Source: SURF-32 sp964648365
GTDB lineage: Bacteria; Planctomycetota; Phycisphaerae; UBA1845
DNA: 52,465 bases
Assembly (NCBI GenBank): GCA_964648365.1
Contig: CAZYLK010000017.1
Location: 1-52,465, forward strand
Reading direction: 5' to 3'
Shown: positions 1 through 9,085 of the stretch, piece after piece
Position numbering within the stretch: the stretch's first letter is position 1
How the letters are laid out: each line of letters starts with the position of its first letter
Position numbers and translations under genes: made by a program
Notes under the pieces: model-generated
Databases searched by the model: none
What the model saw: the letters and a program-made list of their open reading frames with translations, nothing else
What the model was told of the DNA's origin: nothing

Positions 1-1379
1 GCCTGCTCGGGCAGGTGGTCCCACTTGCCGTCGCACAGCTCCTCGAACGAACGGATCGTGTCGTCGCGCGAGGTGTAGTTGCCGGCGAAGCCGGTGAACT
101 GCTCGGCCACGTAGAACGGCTGCGACAGGAAGCGCTCGATCTTGCGTGCGCGGGCGACGACCAGCTTGTCCTCTTCGCTGAGCTCATCCACGCCGAGGAT
201 CGCGATGATATCCTGCAAATCCTTGTAGCGCTGCAAGTTCTGCTGCACGCGGCGGGCGACGCCGTAGTGCCGCTCGCCGATGTAGTTCGGGTCGACGATG
301 CGGCTCGAGGACGCCAGCGGGTCCACGGCCGGGTAGATGCCCTTCTCGGCGATGCTGCGCTCCAGGTTCACCGTGCTGTCCAGGTGGGTGAACGCAGTGG
401 CCGGGGCCGGGTCGGTATAGTCGTCGGCCGGGACGTAAATGGCCTGAATACTGGTAACGGCGCCGGCCTTGGTGGACGTGATGCGCTCCTGCAACTCGCC
501 CATCTCGGTGCCGAGCGTCGGCTGGTAACCCACGGCCGAGGGCATACGGCCAAGCAGCGCGGACACCTCCGAACCGGCCTGGGAGAAGCGGAAGATGTTG
601 TCGACGAACAGCAGCGTGTCCGCGCCGGTCTGATCGCGGAAGTGCTCCGCCATGGTCAGCGCCGACAGCGCCACGCGCAGACGCGCGCCCGGCGGCTCAT
701 TCATCTGGCCGAACACCATGACCGTCTGGTCGATGACGCGCTTGCCGGTATCGCCGATCTTGGCTTCCTGCATTTCCAGCCACAGGTCGTTGCCCTCTCG
801 GGTGCGCTCGCCCACGCCGGCAAAACAGGAATAGCCGCTGTGGAAACGGGCCAGACGGGCGATGAGTTCCTGAATGATAACCGTCTTGCCGACGCCGGCG
901 CCGCCAAACAGCCCGGCCTTGCCGCCGCGGACCAGCGGGCAGAGCAGGTCGACGACCTTGATGCCGGTCTCGAATAGCTCGGTCTTCGGCGACAGGTCAG
1001 CGAACTCCGGCGGCTCGCGGTGAATGGGCCGCACGGCCTCCGCCTTCACCGGCCCGAGTTCGTCGATGGGCGCACCGACGAGGTTGAACACGCGGCCGAG
1101 CGTCGCCTCGCCGACCGGCACGCTGACGGGGGCGCCGGTGTCGGTGATCTTGGCGCCGCGGGGCAGGCCGTCGGTCGAACCGAGCGACACGGCGCGAACC
1201 CGCCCGCCGCCCAGGTGCTGAGCCACCTCGCACCAGAGCGTCTCGGTGAAGGACTTGTCGAGTACGGTCCGCTCGACCTCGACCTTCAAGGCGTTGTAGA
1301 TAGGCGGCATCTTGTCCTCATCGAACTGAGCGTCGAGGGTGGAGCCGATGACCTGGATGACACTTCCTACATTAGGCAT
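1..1379 (-). CDS. atpD: F1 ATP synthase beta subunit, 3' end outside window
   Basis: Catalytic beta subunit of the F1 sector, which makes or hydrolyses ATP on the cytoplasmic face of the membrane. The frame is open from the ATG at 1379 (PNVGSVIQVIGSTLDAQF) to the window edge, 459 codons. The P-loop GGAGVGKT lies near residue 158, and the catalytic-site segment GERTREGNDLWLEM and the ALTMAEHFRD region are intact. The last visible residues (KWDHLPEQA) match the family C-terminus, so only about 20-25 residues should be missing. It is the last visible gene of the atp operon, separated from atpG by three small non-atp genes and from the nearest of these by a heptamer repeat. A GGAA element 8 bases upstream is the likely ribosome binding site. 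Confidence 0.97.
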   Translation of the reverse strand, partial: MPNVGSVIQVIGSTLDAQFDEDKMPPIYNALKVEVERTVLDKSFTETLWCEVAQHLGGGRVRAVSLGSTDGLPRGAKITDTGAPVSVPVGEATLGRVFNLVGAPIDELGPVKAEAVRPIHREPPEFADLSPKTELFETGIKVVDLLCPLVRGGKAGLFGGAGVGKTVIIQELIARLARFHSGYSCFAGVGERTREGNDLWLEMQEAKIGDTGKRVIDQTVMVFGQMNEPPGARLRVALSALTMAEHFRDQTGADTLLFVDNIFRFSQAGSEVSALLGRMPSAVGYQPTLGTEMGELQERITSTKAGAVTSIQAIYVPADDYTDPAPATAFTHLDSTVNLERSIAEKGIYPAVDPLASSSRIVDPNYIGERHYGVARRVQQNLQRYKDLQDIIAILGVDELSEEDKLVVARARKIERFLSQPFYVAEQFTGFAGNYTSRDDTIRSFEELCDGKWDHLPEQ

Positions 1380-1414
1380 AACACTGTTCCGTTTCGCGCC
1401 ACGCAACACTCCAA

Positions 1415-1448
1415 GAATGTCGAATGGCGAATGTCGAATGTCGAATGG
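1415..1448. repeat. Heptamer tandem repeat, GAATGTC/GAATGGC type
   Basis: Four to five 7-base units (gaatgtc, gaatggc) between the four-helix-bundle gene and atpD. Same family as the copies near 3561, 20963, 39745, 39940, 43606 and 44607. Confidence 0.8.
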
Positions 1449-1468
1449 CAGAGGGGAAACCTCCGACG

Positions 1469-1783
1469 CTACGACGACGATGTTGCACTCCGCTCCGCTT
1501 TCTTCACGATGGCGGTCAAGATCCGCACGATCTCGTCCGCCTCCTGCATGAGTGCCTTCAGTCTCGCTTCTGGCAACTCGCCTGATTCTTCCATCAGCCT
1601 CAACCAGTACAGGACTTCGCGGACCTCGCCTCGTGCGATATTGATCCGCCGCTTGAAGTCCTTCTCGGTCGGCGGCGACTGGGCTTCTTCTACATTGGCC
1701 CCGACGCTCATTCCCGCCCGCATGATCTGCCGGGCAACCACTGCTCCAACCGTCGATCGCGGAAGCGCTCTTGCGACCGCCAC
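1469..1783 (-). CDS. Four helix bundle protein (23S rRNA IVP/S23 family)
   Basis: Small all-helical protein of the family found both in 23S rRNA intervening sequences and as stand-alone genes; its function is unknown. Diagnostic segments are QIMRAGMSVGANVEEAQS and DFKRRINIARGEVREVLYWLRLMEESG. The only canonical start in frame is the GTG at 1783. However, the frame upstream of it (DIQRRTFRFALRI) also looks like the conserved first helix of the family, back to a TAA at 1841-1843, with no ATG, GTG or TTG between. Either translation begins at GTG and drops helix 1, or a rare start codon or an upstream frameshift is involved. The gene lies inside the atp operon between the BolA-like gene and atpD, in the same orientation. 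Confidence 0.8.
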   Translation of the reverse strand: MAVARALPRSTVGAVVARQIMRAGMSVGANVEEAQSPPTEKDFKRRINIARGEVREVLYWLRLMEESGELPEARLKALMQEADEIVRILTAIVKKAERSATSSS

Positions 1784-1889
1784 GATCCGAAGGGCGAACC
1801 TAAACGTCCGCCGTTGAATATCCTTTTCACTGTCGTAGCTTTATCCTCTGTCAGTCGACAGTCGACATTCGCCACTCGCCAGTCCGACG

Positions 1890-2153
1890 CTATCGCTTCA
1901 ACTCCTCCAGGCTCAATGGCAGAATCATCGAAATCCGCTGAAGCTCCGGTTCACCCAGTCCCCCAGACTCCAGGAGCGACCAGATGTGCTCCTGCTTCTG
2001 ACGTTCACTCATGCCGTCCAGCTTCCGCGAGACGACGATGACGTGGACATTGTCACGCACACCACTCAGGGAAGCGTCGATCGTGTCATCCGGAAACTGC
2101 GGCCGGAGGATACTCACGATTCTCTCCAGCAGTCCGTTCGAGCCGGCTGTCAT
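1890..2153 (-). CDS. Small BolA-like protein paired with HEPN gene
   Basis: An 87-residue protein. The pattern of a beta strand HVIVVSRKLDGMSERQKQEHIWSLLE followed by ISMILPLSLEEL resembles the BolA/stress-morphogen fold (strand, helix beginning after the G-x-S/R step, closing strand with P-x-E). The BolA assignment is by eye and tentative. It has an excellent ribosome binding site (AGGAGG, about 9 bases before ATG 2153), and its start lies 12 bases after the stop of the upstream HEPN gene, so the two are almost certainly co-translated. It contains no catalytic motif that I recognise. An antitoxin or partner role for the HEPN protein is an inference from pairing only. Confidence 0.6.
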   Translation of the reverse strand: MTAGSNGLLERIVSILRPQFPDDTIDASLSGVRDNVHVIVVSRKLDGMSERQKQEHIWSLLESGGLGEPELQRISMILPLSLEELKR

Positions 2154-2165
2154 CTCAGGAGCCTC

Positions 2166-2594
2166 CTATACGCTTGTGCGGACGAAGGACAGGAAGCGAT
2201 CACAGCTTTCGAAGAAATCACCGCAATCCACCTCCTTTCCATTGTCGGGGCTGTATCGCCAATCGACACGCCACGTCCGGCAAAGATTGTAGGCTCGCCT
2301 CGTCTCGCGCGACAGCCGATGGCTCGTTCCAGTCAGTTCCAGTAGCTCCTCGAGACTGTGCGTGCGGAGGCTCACGTCCTTTCCCCGCCGGCTCGCCAAG
2401 TGACTCTCCAGATCCATCAGCGTCAGCAGTCGGTGACGCTCCATTAGCCGGGCCTTGATGCTGCACTCCAAGGCGTAGCCGAGCATGTACATGGCCCCGC
2501 GCCAGCGGCGGGCCTCGCGCAACTTGTCCGCATCCTCTCTGCGGCGAATCGCCGCTTTTCTCAACTCGGTCACGCCAGCGTAAACGTAAGCCAT
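2166..2594 (-). CDS. HEPN-domain protein
   Basis: A 142-residue helical protein with the HEPN signature WRGAMYMLGYALECSIKARLME near residues 31-52 and a later HSLEELLEL helix. HEPN proteins are often RNases or non-catalytic partners in toxin-antitoxin, abortive-infection and CRISPR-associated systems. A clean R-x4-6-H catalytic motif is not obvious here, so RNase activity is unproven. It is the first gene of a two-gene unit with the BolA-like gene, inserted in the ATP synthase operon directly after atpG (52 bases downstream). Its Shine-Dalgarno is weak (GAGAG). Confidence 0.7.
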   Translation of the reverse strand: MAYVYAGVTELRKAAIRRREDADKLREARRWRGAMYMLGYALECSIKARLMERHRLLTLMDLESHLASRRGKDVSLRTHSLEELLELTGTSHRLSRETRRAYNLCRTWRVDWRYSPDNGKEVDCGDFFESCDRFLSFVRTSV

Positions 2595-2646
2595 GACTCT
2601 CTGCGTCGCAGCAAGGGCCGAATAATCCGCTGCGACCCGCCCGCGC

Positions 2647-3546
2647 TCAACTCAACGCTGCGGCGCCGCCAATAATGTCCAGCAACTCCATCGTAATCGA
2701 CGTCTGCCGCGCCCGGTTGTACTGCCGCGTCAGCATGGTGATCATGTCGCCGGCCGCGTCGGTGGCGGCTTTCATGGCGACCATGCGGGCCACCTGTTCA
2801 CTGACGACGGCATCGGTGAAGCACTGGTAGAGGCGAACCTTGACGGTCGTCGGCAGCAGCTCTTCCAGCAGCTTCGCCGGCTCGGGCGAAAAGTCATACT
2901 GAACCGCCGCGCCGGCCGTCCCGGCGCCCGCCGGCGCCTCGCCCTCCGCGCTCCCTTGCGTCTCCGCCACCATTGGCAAAAGCTGCATCACCTCCGGCCG
3001 CTGCTTGCCCGCCGAATAGAACCGCATGTGCGCCACATGCGCGGACGTGATCTCGCCGCTCTTGAACCGGTCCATCAGTTCGACGGCGATCGGCTCAACC
3101 TCGTCGAAGCGCGGGGCGTCGCTGATGTTGACGTACGTCTTGTGGGTCGGGCGCTTGAGGAACTTGTAGTAGGCCACGCCCTTGCGCCCGACCATGTAGA
3201 CGTCGCTCTCGATGCCGGATTCGCTCGCCTGCTTCGTGTGCGCGATGCCGGTGCGCAGGACGTTGCCGTTAAACCCGCCGCACAACCCCCGTTTGCTGGT
3301 CAGCACGACCAGCGCCGAGCGCTTGGCGTCGGAGTGCGGCTCGAACAGCGACCCTTCCAGTTCCACGTCCGCGCTGGAGAGCGACCCCACCATTTCCGCC
3401 AGCTTCTGGCTGAACGGCTTGGTGGCCATGGCGCGCTTGAACGCCGCCTGAAAACGGGCGGTGGCGATAAGCTGCATCGTCCGCGTAATCTTGCGGATGT
3501 TACGGACGGCCTTGCGGCGCTTTACGAGTTGTCGTTTGTTCGCCAT
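2647..3546 (-). CDS. atpG: F1 ATP synthase gamma subunit
   Basis: Central rotor shaft of F1. The N-terminus MANKRQLVKRRKAVRNIRKITRTMQLIATARF is the conserved coiled-coil start. The C-terminus NRARQTSITMELLDIIGGAAAL is the conserved second coiled-coil strand and shows the gene is full length (299 residues, slightly long for the family because of a Gly/Ala/Glu-rich stretch around residues 195-215). It follows atpA in the same direction with 61 bases between, part of which is a heptamer repeat. No good Shine-Dalgarno is visible. Confidence 0.97.
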   Translation of the reverse strand: MANKRQLVKRRKAVRNIRKITRTMQLIATARFQAAFKRAMATKPFSQKLAEMVGSLSSADVELEGSLFEPHSDAKRSALVVLTSKRGLCGGFNGNVLRTGIAHTKQASESGIESDVYMVGRKGVAYYKFLKRPTHKTYVNISDAPRFDEVEPIAVELMDRFKSGEITSAHVAHMRFYSAGKQRPEVMQLLPMVAETQGSAEGEAPAGAGTAGAAVQYDFSPEPAKLLEELLPTTVKVRLYQCFTDAVVSEQVARMVAMKAATDAAGDMITMLTRQYNRARQTSITMELLDIIGGAAALS

Positions 3547-3560
3547 CGTGTTTCAGAGTC

Positions 3561-3585
3561 GTATGTCGAATGTCGAATGTCGAAA
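3561..3585. repeat. Heptamer tandem repeat, GAATGTC type
   Basis: Three units of (gt)atgtcga/atgtcga in the atpA-atpG spacer. Its presence inside an essential operon shows that these repeats tolerate being transcribed. Confidence 0.75.
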
Positions 3586-3607
3586 GGACACCCGCACCAG
3601 TTCACTC

Positions 3608-5326
<1,719 letters not shown>

Positions 5327-5370
5327 AAGACCGTTATCCCATCCACGTCAGTCGTCATCACCCTGTAGCG

Positions 5371-5387
5371 CCGGTTCATAACCGGTG
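5371..5387. repeat. REP-like hairpin, CCGGTT/AACCGG
   Basis: The sequence gccggttcataaccggt forms a 6-bp stem with a 3-base loop, in the atpH-atpA spacer. Same family as the arrays at 16141, 41071 and 43773. Confidence 0.6.
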
Positions 5388-5407
5388 GTGGCTGCGTCCG
5401 GTGATTC

Positions 5408-6019
5408 CTAATGTTGCCGTCCTTCGACAAAGGCTGATTCGCCGTCGCCGTGAAGCGCTCGCGCTCCGCGCTGCTCCAGCGTCGCGCGGATGCGCTGCAG
5501 ATGGCTGGCCAGGCTGGAATCCAGCTTGGTATCGCCGACCTGAAGCGTCAGGCCGCCCAGCAGCGACTCGTCCACGCGCTCGATCAGTTGTGCATCACGG
5601 CCGGCGTAGCGTGACGCCACACCCTTCAGCGCCGTGCGAAGCTCGTCCGTCAACGGCACGGCCGTCGTGACCTCCACGTCCACCTGCGCCCGAAGCACTT
5701 CCAGCGCCAGCCGATACGCCTCGATGATGGCCGGAAGATGCCCCAGCCGGCCCTTGCGGTTGATCACTTGCAGGGCGTTGACGAGCAGGTCCGAGGCCCG
5801 CCCGCGCACGGCGCGCTCCAGCAGGGCCGTCCGCCGGCTCGCGTCGACGTCCGCCGCGGTGATGAACTGCGCCAGCACCGGATCGGCCGCCAGCAGTTGG
5901 CTGAACCCGTTAAGCTCGTCAAGCAGGCTCTCGGCCTGCCCGTCGGCCTCCGCCAGTTCGAGCATCGCCTCGGCGTAGACGCGTGCGACCGGATCGTTGG
6001 TTGTATCAGCGGAACTCAT
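5408..6019 (-). CDS. atpH: ATP synthase delta subunit (OSCP)
   Basis: Peripheral stalk subunit that ties F1 to the b subunits. It is 203 residues, somewhat longer than the usual 175-180. Family features are the N-terminal VARVYAEAMLELAE helix and the C-terminal VTTAVPLTDELRTALKGVASRYAG / VDESLLGGLTLQVGDTKLDSSLASHLQRIRATL block that ends the domain. A variable tail of about 20 residues follows. It lies between atpF and atpA, as in standard atp operons. Confidence 0.93.
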   Translation of the reverse strand: MSSADTTNDPVARVYAEAMLELAEADGQAESLLDELNGFSQLLAADPVLAQFITAADVDASRRTALLERAVRGRASDLLVNALQVINRKGRLGHLPAIIEAYRLALEVLRAQVDVEVTTAVPLTDELRTALKGVASRYAGRDAQLIERVDESLLGGLTLQVGDTKLDSSLASHLQRIRATLEQRGARALHGDGESAFVEGRQH

Positions 6020-6073
6020 CGGCGTCTCAGTTCATCTTGCTCGATTCGTGACTGCCAGACACGACCACGCTCG

Positions 6074-6658
6074 TCAATTCATCTTACTCAATTCGTCGAT
6101 CGACTCGCGAATCAACCGCTCGTGGTCGGCGGCGGAGACCTCCTTGCGGATGATCCTCCCGGCGATCTCGGTCGCTATAGCGGCGCTCCGGTCGTAGAGT
6201 TCCTTCAACGCCGTCTCGGTGGCGATGCCGATCTCGCGCTTCGCCCGATCGAGCATCGCCTGCGCCTCGCGCTTGGCGTCTTCCTCCAGCTTGTGCCGCA
6301 GCGTCTCCGCGTCCCGACGCCCCTCGGCGACGATCGCGGACGCCTCATCGCGGGCGGCGTCGATCTTCGCGGTGTATTCCTTCAGGCGATTCTCGGCCTC
6401 GATCCGATCCCGCTTCGCCTGCTCCAGAGAGTCGCGGATGAAGTCTTCGCGTTTCTTCAGCGCGTCCAGGATCGGCGTCCAGGCAAACTTGCCGAGCACG
6501 ACCAGCAGCAACGCGAAGATCACCAGCGTCCAGATGGCGTTGCCAAGGTTGCCCGCAAACGGGCTGACGGCGCCGCCTTCATGACCGTCCCCGGCCGCCC
6601 ACGCCTGCGTCGAGACGAGGCTCAGCGCTAACGCCACCCGATAGACCCACTGATTCAT
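6074..6658 (-). CDS. atpF: ATP synthase b subunit
   Basis: Membrane-anchored stator stalk subunit, 194 residues. The N-terminus MNQWVYRVALALSLVSTQAWA looks like a cleavable or extra hydrophobic segment. A second transmembrane helix (NAIWTLVIFALLLVVLGKFAW, residues about 40-60) is followed by KKREDFIRDSLEQAKRDR and a long charged coiled coil to the end. The double hydrophobic N-terminus parallels the extension on AtpE. The last codons (ELSKMN) are imperfectly repeated just downstream at 6027-6050. Confidence 0.94.
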   Translation of the reverse strand: MNQWVYRVALALSLVSTQAWAAGDGHEGGAVSPFAGNLGNAIWTLVIFALLLVVLGKFAWTPILDALKKREDFIRDSLEQAKRDRIEAENRLKEYTAKIDAARDEASAIVAEGRRDAETLRHKLEEDAKREAQAMLDRAKREIGIATETALKELYDRSAAIATEIAGRIIRKEVSAADHERLIRESIDELSKMN

Positions 6659-6789
6659 ACGTCAATCCTCGCTCGTTCCTGCCGCCACGCACGCCGCGGT
6701 CCGGGCCGGGCAGATCCCGCGCCGCCGTCACTGCGAAAGAGAGTCCGCCGGCCGTCCGGCTCGTCACCGGACGGCCCGCGATGAAATCA

Positions 6790-7143
6790 CTACAGCGCCG
6801 CGAGCAGACCGACCACGACGCCGAACAGCGTCGCACCTTCGATCATCGCCGCGGTAATAATGGTGGCGGTGCTGATGTTACCCGCCGCGCCCGGCTGCCG
6901 GGCCATCGACTCGACAGCACAGCCGCCGATGCGGCCAATGCCGGCCGCGCCGCCCATGACGACCAGGCCCGCGCCGATCGCGCCGCCCAGCTTGCGGGCG
7001 CCGTCGGTGGTCAGGAACGTCGCCTGATCCGCCGCCACGACGCCATGATCCGCCTCACCCTGCGCCTGCGCGCTCGATACGAACGTCAGCACCACGCCGA
7101 CGGCGATCATCGCCAGGCACACCTTTGACCAGTTCTTGCTCAT
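6790..7143 (-). CDS. atpE: ATP synthase c subunit with signal-like extension
   Basis: Proteolipid that forms the rotor ring. The start is the ATG at 7143, with AAAGGA upstream, giving 117 residues. An upstream open frame exists but lacks family character. Residues 1-31 (MSKNWSKVCLAMIAVGVVLT, ending SSAQAQ) form a signal-peptide-like extension before the usual hairpin. Helix 1 is the Gly-rich GGAIGAGLVVMGGAAGIGRIGG, then the polar loop ESMARQPG, then helix 2 with the ion-binding Glu in AAMIEGATLFGVVVGLLAAL. No Na+-binding signature is evident, so proton coupling is the default inference. Confidence 0.93.
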   Translation of the reverse strand: MSKNWSKVCLAMIAVGVVLTFVSSAQAQGEADHGVVAADQATFLTTDGARKLGGAIGAGLVVMGGAAGIGRIGGCAVESMARQPGAAGNISTATIITAAMIEGATLFGVVVGLLAAL

Positions 7144-7255
7144 CTGACACGTCCTTTCGGTTGTGATCGTGCGAGGCCGACCACGCTTGCTATCGCCATC
7201 GCTGTTACACCTCACGGCCCGACCGCCTCGCGCTGCGCGGGCATGGCGATGTCTA

Positions 7256-8134
7256 CTAATGGTGGTGCGCCGCCTCCCCGTGGCCCTCATCGTGGTGCAG
7301 GACGACGCTCATGCCGATGAAGAGCGTGGTCAAGAACGTAAAGATGAACGCCTGGAGGAAGGCAACGAAAATCTCAAGCATGTAGATGGCGACACTGCCG
7401 AGAATCACAGGAATCGCCACCAGCAGCCCGCCGGCCGCGCCCAGCGCGGATCCGGCCGACAGAATAAAGCTCAGCAGAACGGCCAGCAGGATGTGGCCGC
7501 CCATCATGTTGACGAACAGTCGAACGGCCAGCGCGAAGTTCTTCGCGAACAGGCCGATCACCTCGATGACGACCATCAGCGGCTTCAGCAGCAGCGGGCC
7601 GGGGCAGAAGTGGGCCAGATAGTCGATCCCGCCATACTTCAGCCCGTTGAACACCATCATGAACAGCGTGGCCGTGGCCATCGCGGCCGTCAACCAGATG
7701 TTCGCCGTGGCCGTACCACCCAGATGCACGCCGAACAGGGGCGTGATCGCCGCGATCGGCAGCAGGCCCAGGATGTTCATGGTCAGGATGAAGAAGAACA
7801 CCGTCCAGATGTACTTGATGAAGCGGTCCGTGTGCTCGTGCAGCGCCGGCTGGGCTACCTCGCGCCGCAGGTAGTCGCAGATCGTCTCGATGAAGTTCAG
7901 GAACCCGCGCGGGGTCAGCTCGTCGGAGGTCTGCCCGGCACCGTAGGACTTGACCGCCCGCGGCACCAGCCACAGCAGCAGCACGGCCGCGGTGATGACC
8001 ATCGCGATCTGATCGCTGAACAGCGTAAAATCCCACCCGCCGATCTGAACGGTCCAGATCGGGTGCTGAACAACGTGGTCCAGAGGATTCGAAGATGCCA
8101 GGAGGCCGGATGCGTGAGTCATGGAAGTCAACAA
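7256..8134 (-). CDS. atpB: ATP synthase a subunit
   Basis: Membrane subunit that forms the proton half-channels. It is 292 residues with multiple hydrophobic helices. The essential Arg is in FALAVRLFVNMMGGHILLAVLL, and the C-terminal helix block is VAFLQAFIFTFLTTLFIGMSV. The tail is His-rich (LHHDEGHGEAAHHH), with no known role. The start at 8134 has an alternative ATG four codons in. Its start lies 3 bases from the stop of the upstream membrane gene. Confidence 0.95.
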   Translation of the reverse strand: MLTSMTHASGLLASSNPLDHVVQHPIWTVQIGGWDFTLFSDQIAMVITAAVLLLWLVPRAVKSYGAGQTSDELTPRGFLNFIETICDYLRREVAQPALHEHTDRFIKYIWTVFFFILTMNILGLLPIAAITPLFGVHLGGTATANIWLTAAMATATLFMMVFNGLKYGGIDYLAHFCPGPLLLKPLMVVIEVIGLFAKNFALAVRLFVNMMGGHILLAVLLSFILSAGSALGAAGGLLVAIPVILGSVAIYMLEIFVAFLQAFIFTFLTTLFIGMSVVLHHDEGHGEAAHHH

Positions 8135-8137
8135 CCG

Positions 8138-8560
8138 TTATTGTCCGTCTCGCGGCGCCGCGGCGTCACGCGCTACCCGCACGGCGAAAATCGTATCCGG
8201 CACCAGCAAACCCAGGTATCCGATCGCCACCCACACCAGCAGCGGCGCGGTGGGAAAAAAACCGCTCAGGCCGGCCGCGACCGACAGCATGACCACGACG
8301 AGCAGCCGCAGGGCAGTCCCCGTCATCACGACGGTCAGGACGTTTGCCGGTGCGGGGCTGCTGATCACCAGCGGCACGGCGCCGATCCACGAGCCGACCA
8401 CCGCAATCGCGCATCCAGCCAGCAAGGCCGGCAGCGCTTCCGCCCCCGCAAGCCGCAGGGTCGGAAAGTACCCGATCCCCGCCAGCGCCGCGCCCGCGAG
8501 CAGGATCACCAGCGCGAACCATCCGAATCCCAACCGTTTCCCACCCGGCCGCTCGCTCAC
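8138..8560 (-). CDS. Small membrane protein of atp operon (AtpI-like)
   Basis: A 140-residue protein with about four hydrophobic helices (WFALVILLAGAALAGIGYF, LPALLAGCAIAVVGSWIGAVPLVI, ALRLLVVVMLSVAAGLSGFF, LLVWVAIGYLGLLVPDTIF). Position and topology fit the AtpI-type accessory proteins encoded at the head of atp operons, which help c-ring assembly or Mg uptake. Sequence similarity is too weak for me to assign it firmly. It overlaps the upstream gene by four bases (ATGA), which indicates translational coupling. Confidence 0.75.
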   Translation of the reverse strand: MSERPGGKRLGFGWFALVILLAGAALAGIGYFPTLRLAGAEALPALLAGCAIAVVGSWIGAVPLVISSPAPANVLTVVMTGTALRLLVVVMLSVAAGLSGFFPTAPLLVWVAIGYLGLLVPDTIFAVRVARDAAAPRDGQ

Positions 8561-8811
8561 GACCCGGGTTCCTGTCTGTCCCGATCGCGGTCGTCAGTTG
8601 ATCGCGAGACCGACCGCACCGCCTTGATCAGGTTGTACGAGGCGCCGATCACGCCCAGACCAAATCCTATGAGCAGGTAACGGGGCGAGGTTTCAAAGTG
8701 CCGATCCGCCCAGTAGCCGACCAGCGTGAATCCCACGATCGCCGACACGAACTCAAACCCGATGCCGGCCATCGAGCGGGTGTCGGCCGGACGGGGGGGC
8801 TTTCGACTCAT
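8557..8811 (-). CDS. AtpZ/AtpI family protein
   Basis: An 84-residue protein starting at ATG 8811 (MSRKPPRPADTR). The central block GIGFEFVSAIVGFTLVGYWADRHFETSPRYLLIGFGLGVIGASYNL is the typical two-helix hairpin of the F0F1-ATPase gene-1 family, with the conserved G-x-x-D turn between the helices. It is the first gene of the operon, has a predicted promoter about 110 bases upstream, and is coupled by ATGA to the next gene. Confidence 0.85.
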   Translation of the reverse strand: MSRKPPRPADTRSMAGIGFEFVSAIVGFTLVGYWADRHFETSPRYLLIGFGLGVIGASYNLIKAVRSVSRSTDDRDRDRQEPGS

Positions 8812-8923
8812 GGCGGCGTTCCCCGCTTTCGGCCTGCGGGGTTCATCTCGTACCGCCGGGAGAGCCGCCCCCAACCGCGTTTACCAGGCACCCGGCAAGC
8901 CGGGCGTCCCGCAAGGGGCGGGC

Positions 8924-8953
8924 AGTCTAGCAATCCGCTGTTCCGCGAGTCAA
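8924..8953 (-). promoter_or_regulatory. Predicted sigma70 promoter of atp operon
   Basis: Reading the minus strand: TTGACT, 18-base spacer, TAGACT. Transcription would start near 8917, leaving a leader of about 105 bases that holds two GC-rich hairpins (CCCGC/GCGGG and CCCGGC/GCCGGG). Confidence 0.5.
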
Positions 8954-9005
8954 GTGGCGTTTTCCGGCGACTTTAGCCTTTTTTTTTCCGCGAATATCGG
9001 GCTGA

Positions 9006-9034
9006 TTGACTATATACCGCGACCCCGCTAGCGT
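9006..9034 (+). promoter_or_regulatory. Possible promoter of asd
   Basis: TTGACT, 17-base spacer, TAGCGT. The -10 box is weak. It would give a leader of about 45 bases before the GTG at 9086. Confidence 0.35.
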
Positions 9035-9085
9035 GGATTGTGGAAGGGAGCGGGCCTCACCACAACCGCTCGGAAGGACCGGACC

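Noticed and set aside
7144..7290. Longer AtpE start adding about 49 residues
   Set aside because: The added sequence is Arg-rich without family character. ATG 7143 has AAAGGA and begins a signal-like segment.
8979..8987. Run of nine T as a terminator on the plus strand
   Set aside because: No plus-strand gene lies upstream and no stable stem precedes it.
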